DNA of 54,441 bases from Pyrinomonadaceae bacterium (GTDB taxonomy: Bacteria; Acidobacteriota; Blastocatellia; Pyrinomonadales; Pyrinomonadaceae), in the NCBI GenBank assembly GCA_013811945.1, contig JACCUI010000116.1, positions 1 through 54,441 on the forward strand. The letters are read 5' to 3'. Each line of letters opens with the position of its first letter. The first letter of the stretch is position 1. Below, piece after piece: positions 50,345 to 54,441 of the stretch. Made by a program: the position numbers and the translations under genes. The notes beneath the pieces were generated by a model. That model was not told the DNA's origin and ran no database searches. It saw only the letters and a program-made list of their open reading frames with translations.

Positions 50345-52297
50345 ATGTACATTCTCGGAATCAACGCTTACCACGGCGATGCTGCGGCGGCGATAACCCG
50401 CAATGGCGAGTTAATTGCCGCGGTTGAGGAGGAGCGCTTTAATCGTTGGAAGCATTGCGCAGGCTTTCCAACTGAATCCGTGCGCTACTGCATCAAGGCA
50501 GCGGGAATCCAGGTTGAGGATCTCGAGCATATCGGAATTTCGCGGGATCCTTCCGCACACCTGCACCGGAAAATCAGGTTTGCGGCAATGAGAGCAGCGA
50601 AGCAATTCAGTAGGCAGACGGCAGGAGGCAGACGGCAGGAGGAATGGGAGACGGGACGCGGGGAAGCGGAGACGGAGAACTTCGACATTGCGCAGACTCG
50701 GCGAGCGTTCGGTTTAGAAGCTGACGGCGATGACACTCTGGCTTTCACCGCGGCACCGCGTCCCCGCGACCCGGCCTCCTCGCCGGAAATTGAAGGCAAC
50801 GGCAACGGCCGAGGATTTCTTCGGCAGGTCGCCGATCGCCTCGGAAATGCTGCCAAGGTGCGTGACTTAAGACACGATCTGGCCAAGGCGTTGGGGGTAT
50901 CGAGGAACACACTGCGCGCGCAGTTTCATAACATCGAACATCATCACGCGCATCTGGCAAGTTCGTTTTACGTGTCTCCCTTTGAGCGTGCAGCCTTGCT
51001 TTCCATCGATGGCTTCGGCGATTTCATTTCGACCATGTGGGCGAAAGGAGAAGGGAACTCGATCGAGGTGCTGGGCCAGGTGGAGTATCCCCACTCTGCT
51101 GGCATACTTTACACAGCTACCACGCAATTCCTCGGTTTTCCGCATTATGGCGACGAAGGAAAAGTCATGGGACTCGCACCTTATGGCACGCCACGATACA
51201 TGGAAGAGTTTCGCGACATTATTCGCACCGACGAAGCTGGGCGGTTTCGTTTGAATCTCGATTATTTTCGCCATCAGGCCGAAGGTGTGGACATGACATG
51301 GGACGATGGCTCGCCCGTAATCGGACGAATATTTTCGGATCAGTTTGCGCAAACCTTTGGCCCGCCACGTCAACCCGGAGCACAGCTAACCCAGCGCGAG
51401 CACGACATTGCCTCCAGCTTGCAGCTCCGTCTGGAAGAAGTAGGTTTTCACGTGCTGCGGCACTTGCACCAGCAAACCGGACTCACCGATTTGGGACTCT
51501 CCGGTGGCGTGGCCTACAACTCCGTAATGAATGGCAAAATATTGCTCAACACTCCCTTCCGGCGTGTCTTCGTGCAGCCGGCTGCGGGTGATAGCGGCAC
51601 AGCGCTGGGAGTTTGTTATGAGATCTACAACGGCATCTTGAACCACAAGCGGGGACTCGCGATTGAGGGCGCTTACACTGGACCAGAGTTTACGAACGCC
51701 GAAATAAGAGCTGAGTTAGAGCGATGCGACCTCACATTCGAGAGCTATTCAGACGATGATCTAACAAAGCGTGCGGCCCAGGATATTGCCGACGGACTGG
51801 TGGTTGGTTGGTTTCAAGGTCGCATGGAATTTGGACCGCGGGCGCTGGGCAATCGCTCGATTGTGGTCGATCCACGGCGCGCCGAAATGAAAGACATACT
51901 GAACGACCGTATAAAGAAACGCGAGCCCTTCCGACCGTTTGCTCCGTCAATTTTGGAAGAACATACTGACGAATACTTCGAACAGAACCATCCAGCTCCG
52001 ACCATGCTGATGGTCTATCAAATCAGGCGGGAGCGTCGCTCTGAGATACCGGCGGTAACGCATGTGGATGGCTCAGGCCGTTTGCAGACAGTCTCGCCAC
52101 ATTTGAATCCGCTTTACTATCAGCTTATCTCAGACTTCCATAAGATAACGGGAGTGCCGGTGGTCTTAAATACTTCTTTCAATGAAAATGAGCCGATTGT
52201 CTGCACCCCGCGTCATGCCATTGACTGTTTCCTAAAGACTCGCATAGATGTGCTGTATCTGGGGAATCAGGCTGTCCGGCGGACACCAAACTCGTGA
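50345..52297 (+). CDS. Carbamoyltransferase (NodU/CmcH family) with repeat-derived insert
   Basis: The 650-residue protein starts MYILGINAYHGDAAAAITRN. The ASKHA-type N-terminal domain has IEHHHAHLASSFYVSPF and LLSIDGFGDFISTMW, which bind the metal and carbamoyl-adenylate, followed by GDEGKVMGLAPYGTPRYMEE. The C-terminal YrdC-like part has QGRMEFGPRALGNRSIVVDP and PVVLNTSFNENEPIVCTP. The family carbamoylates hydroxyl groups of sugars, nodulation factors or antibiotics; here a sugar of the polysaccharide is the likely acceptor. Two hydrophilic inserts occur between the N-terminal strands and the HHH motif (about residues 90-160), the first of them coded by tandem-repeat DNA at 50612-50690. Confidence 0.93.
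   Translation: MYILGINAYHGDAAAAITRNGELIAAVEEERFNRWKHCAGFPTESVRYCIKAAGIQVEDLEHIGISRDPSAHLHRKIRFAAMRAAKQFSRQTAGGRRQEEWETGRGEAETENFDIAQTRRAFGLEADGDDTLAFTAAPRPRDPASSPEIEGNGNGRGFLRQVADRLGNAAKVRDLRHDLAKALGVSRNTLRAQFHNIEHHHAHLASSFYVSPFERAALLSIDGFGDFISTMWAKGEGNSIEVLGQVEYPHSAGILYTATTQFLGFPHYGDEGKVMGLAPYGTPRYMEEFRDIIRTDEAGRFRLNLDYFRHQAEGVDMTWDDGSPVIGRIFSDQFAQTFGPPRQPGAQLTQREHDIASSLQLRLEEVGFHVLRHLHQQTGLTDLGLSGGVAYNSVMNGKILLNTPFRRVFVQPAAGDSGTALGVCYEIYNGILNHKRGLAIEGAYTGPEFTNAEIRAELERCDLTFESYSDDDLTKRAAQDIADGLVVGWFQGRMEFGPRALGNRSIVVDPRRAEMKDILNDRIKKREPFRPFAPSILEEHTDEYFEQNHPAPTMLMVYQIRRERRSEIPAVTHVDGSGRLQTVSPHLNPLYYQLISDFHKITGVPVVLNTSFNENEPIVCTPRHAIDCFLKTRIDVLYLGNQAVRRTPNS
50612..50690 (+). repeat. Tandem repeat insert inside the carbamoyltransferase gene
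   Basis: The 14-base unit aggcagacggcagg occurs twice (50612-50625 and 50626-50639), followed by gggagacgggacgcggggaa-type words that resemble the asnB insert. The frame is maintained. Confidence 0.82.
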
Positions 52298-52366
52298 TAG
52301 AGCGCTGAGTGATGAGTTCTTTTTTAAATCTACGTCCAGCTTGGACTCACCCCAAAGGAGGACCTT

Positions 52367-52749
52367 ATGGCCAAGAGAATTGAACGGTTTGAGGATTTCA
52401 TTGCCTGGCAGAAGGCGAGAAAGCTTACTTCTGAAATCTACATGGTTACAAATCAGGATAAGTTCGCTCGTGATTTGGTCTCAAGGATCAGATTAGGCGT
52501 GCTGCGGTTTCCAGCAGGTCGAATCTCGCAGAGGGATTTGAACGAGGAAGACCGGCAGAGTTTCATCAGTTCCTCTCAGTCGCGAAAGCATCGTGTGCAG
52601 AATTGCGCTCGCAACTCTATGTGGCTCTCCATGTCGGTTATCTGAGTATCGAAATATTCGATGCTTTAATGGCGCAGGCCGGAGAGGTCGGAAAGTTACT
52701 TGGAGGACTGCGCCTCTCAGTCGAGCGCGGGCGCAACTCGTTGAGCTAG
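52367..52749 (+). pseudogene. Four-helix-bundle protein (23S rRNA intervening-sequence family), one-base frameshift
   Basis: AAGGAGG precedes ATG 52367. The N-terminus reads [20 protein letters not shown] and [12 protein letters not shown], as in the S23 ribosomal/four-helix-bundle family. At about 52474 one T appears missing: restoring it gives [14 protein letters not shown], then [40 protein letters not shown] and [17 protein letters not shown] to the stop at 52747. As sequenced the frame instead ends at 52645. The family is of unknown function, commonly found as a solitary gene or in rRNA intervening sequences. Confidence 0.8.
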
Positions 52750-52803
52750 ACATCTGATTTCGACTCATCACTCATCACTCAATACTCATCACTTCCTCAA
52801 ACT

Positions 52804-53817
52804 ATGACTAAAAAAGCTCTCATCACCGGCATCACGGGTCAGGACGGCAGCTATCTGGCGGAAGAGCTGCTCCAACGAGGATACGAGGTCCACGGGCTGG
52901 TGCGGCGCGTTGCGCTGGAAGCACCTCAACGGAGAACGGAGCGGATTGCTCACCTTCTGGACAAGGTCATCCTGCACCCCGCAAGCCTGGAAAGCTATCC
53001 GAGCATTTTCCATATCGTCAGTCGTTACGACTTCGACGAGTGCTACCACCTCGCAGCTCAGAGTTTCGTGGCGGAGAGTTTTGCCGATGGTTTCTCGACG
53101 ATGAACACGAACATTAACGGAACTCACTACATGCTGGCGGCGTTCCGAGAGCTGCGGCCGCAATGCCGTTTCTACTTTGCCGGTTCCAGCGAGATGTTCG
53201 GAAAAGTGCGCGAGGTTCCGCAAAGCGAGTCCACACCGTTTCATCCCCGCAGTCCTTATGGGATCAGCAAAGTTGCCGGCTTCGATCTCACACGCAACTA
53301 CCGCGAAGCCTACGACATGTTCTGCGTCAACGGCATTCTCTTTAATCATGAGGGACCGCGCCGGGGGTTCGAATTTGTGACTCGCAAGATCAGCCACACG
53401 GTTGCGCGAATAAAGCTTGGTCTCGCCAGTAAGCTCCGCCTGGGCAATTTGGAAGCGCAGCGCGATTGGGGTCACGCCCAGGACTACGTGCAAGCAATGT
53501 ACCTGATGCTGCAGCAGCCGGAGCCTGACGACTATGTCATCGCAACTGGAGAATCCCATAGCGTGGGTGAGTTCTGCGACCGAGCCTTTGCCGAGCTTAA
53601 TCTTGACTACCGAAAGTATGTGGTCATTGATGAACGTTTCCGGCGCCCAGCTGAGGTCGATCAACTTGTGGGAGACTCTACTAAGGCGCGCAAGGTGTTA
53701 GGCTGGCGCCCGAAATACACATTCGATGAGTTAGTCAGGGAGATGGTTCAATCTGATCTCGAGGCTCTATCGCGCGCGGAGGGCCGGGAGATATCGAGGC
53801 TGGGGAGTGTCCCCTGA
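52804..53817 (+). CDS. gmd: GDP-mannose 4,6-dehydratase
   Basis: The 337-residue extended SDR has [60 protein letters not shown] and the catalytic [11 protein letters not shown] (Tyr-X3-Lys), then [20 protein letters not shown], all specific for Gmd. It converts GDP-D-mannose to GDP-4-keto-6-deoxymannose, precursor of GDP-fucose, GDP-rhamnose or GDP-perosamine. The follow-up enzyme is not identified in the window, so the final 6-deoxysugar is open. The gene is preceded by actcatcactcaatactcat-type filler repeats. Confidence 0.96.
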   Translation: MTKKALITGITGQDGSYLAEELLQRGYEVHGLVRRVALEAPQRRTERIAHLLDKVILHPASLESYPSIFHIVSRYDFDECYHLAAQSFVAESFADGFSTMNTNINGTHYMLAAFRELRPQCRFYFAGSSEMFGKVREVPQSESTPFHPRSPYGISKVAGFDLTRNYREAYDMFCVNGILFNHEGPRRGFEFVTRKISHTVARIKLGLASKLRLGNLEAQRDWGHAQDYVQAMYLMLQQPEPDDYVIATGESHSVGEFCDRAFAELNLDYRKYVVIDERFRRPAEVDQLVGDSTKARKVLGWRPKYTFDELVREMVQSDLEALSRAEGREISRLGSVP

Positions 53818-53888
53818 GCTCGCAGTTGAGGTCCGATTTTCTCTACTTCGGCGGAATTTCGAGTTTCAAATTCAATTTGGATATAAAC

Positions 53889-54441
53889 ATGAGAATCCTT
53901 GTAACTGGTGGTGCAGGTTTTATTGGCTCCCACTTGTGTGAGCAGTTAATCAACGAAGGCCACGATGTAATCTGCTTGGACAACTTTTTTACCGGGCGTC
54001 GCGAAAACATTTTTCACCTCCTTGATAATCCGCGCTTTGAGCTCGTGAGGCATGACGTGACAGAGCCGATACTGCTTGAGGTCGATCAGATCTACAACCT
54101 GGCCTGTCCTGCGTCGCCTATTCACTACCAGTACAACCCTGTGAAGACGGTAAAAACCAGCGTCATGGGGATGATCAACATGCTGGGTTTGGCCAAGCGC
54201 GTCCGTGCTCGCATTCTGCAGGCCTCGACGTCTGAAGTTTATGGCGACCCCCTGGTCCACCCGCAGCCGGAAGAGTATTGGGGAAATGTGAATCCGATTG
54301 GCCCGAGATCGTGTTACGACGAGGGTAATCGTATTGCCGATACGTTGATGATGTATTACAACCGGCAAAATCACTTAGACACGCGCATTGAGCGAATCTT
54401 ACACACCTATCGCCAGCGAATTCTGGAGAATGACGGTCGTG
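53889..54441 (+). CDS. UDP-glucuronate decarboxylase-like SDR, 3' end beyond window
   Basis: From ATG 53889 the frame is open to the window edge (184 residues). The cofactor motif [20 protein letters not shown] is followed by [40 protein letters not shown] and [20 protein letters not shown], all characteristic of UXS-type UDP-glucuronate decarboxylases that make UDP-xylose. However, the usual YDEGK motif reads YDEGN (Tyr143, Asn147), so the catalytic Lys is replaced. A normally conserved NTYGP loop reads HTYRQ. The gene may be decayed or have altered activity. Confidence 0.82.
   Translation, partial: MRILVTGGAGFIGSHLCEQLINEGHDVICLDNFFTGRRENIFHLLDNPRFELVRHDVTEPILLEVDQIYNLACPASPIHYQYNPVKTVKTSVMGMINMLGLAKRVRARILQASTSEVYGDPLVHPQPEEYWGNVNPIGPRSCYDEGNRIADTLMMYYNRQNHLDTRIERILHTYRQRILENDGR

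Noticed and set aside
43633-50690. A canonical lasso peptide cluster
   Set aside because: AsnB, HprK-like and PqqD proteins are present, but no transglutaminase-fold B2 protease and no typical lasso precursor (Gly/Ala start with Asp/Glu at 7-9) was found.
1-54441. tRNA or rRNA genes
   Set aside because: No cloverleaf-like or conserved rRNA sequence was recognised by reading, although a weak tRNA could be missed without a covariance search.

Overview
The window looks like a chromosomal segment of an Acidobacteriota bacterium, most likely of the Blastocatellia/Pyrinomonadales type. This is inferred from gene content, not from a marker gene. The clues are an Oar-like TonB-dependent receptor with a carboxypeptidase-regulatory N-terminus, VCBS/Calx-beta/DUF4214 surface-protein remains, a WD40-caspase, a kinase-cyclase with DUF4384, and several dispersed short repeat families that fill most intergenic gaps. 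Base composition is moderate (somewhat above 50% GC by eye).

Layout. 1-2353 (minus): the end of a peptide-binding ABC lipoprotein gene, translationally coupled to nagZ. 2797-6573: a large Oar-like outer-membrane receptor. 6574-10795: a gene graveyard with a frameshifted DUF4214 relic, a nested inverted-repeat element and a large surface-protein pseudogene with about five frameshifts. 11284-18219: a signalling cassette of a secreted or periplasmic 14-repeat WD40-caspase, a Ser/Thr kinase fused to a class III cyclase and DUF4384, and a secreted DUF4384 protein. 18401-21262 (minus): mutS. 21725-23328: a phosphoheptose isomerase and a LuxR-type regulator. 23563-54441 (all plus): an exopolysaccharide/O-polysaccharide locus of about 31 kb that continues past the window. 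It has Wza-like export, a Wzc-like tyrosine kinase, a Wzm/Wzt ABC transporter, a methyltransferase, eight intact glycosyltransferases or GT-like genes, sugar-nucleotide SDRs, an acyltransferase, a Wzy-like polymerase, an AsnB-type amidotransferase, a carbamoyltransferase and Gmd. An HprK-like kinase, a PqqD-domain protein and a nucleotidyltransferase are embedded in the locus at 46505-49119.

The most notable object is the 170-residue PqqD-domain protein at 47434-47946. After an ordinary PqqD fold it has an internal twin-arginine, signal-like hydrophobic segment ending in AQA. It then ends in a 31-residue tail whose six cysteines follow the C-C-CC-C-C spacing of inhibitor-cystine-knot miniproteins. 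A convincing intrinsic terminator follows it directly, before the nucleotidyltransferase. Together with the HprK-like kinase and AsnB this suggests a peptide-maturation or peptide-secretion system in which the chaperone and the cysteine-rich cargo are one polypeptide.

A second theme is repeat invasion. Short dispersed repeats occur between genes and also, in frame, inside four otherwise intact glycan genes (wzt, a GT4, asnB, a carbamoyltransferase), always in linker or loop positions. Several small genes in the locus are broken by single frameshifts: an antitoxin-like gene, a four-helix-bundle protein, a GT2 and a carbohydrate-binding-like tail. All functional statements are read from sequence motifs; no database search was possible.
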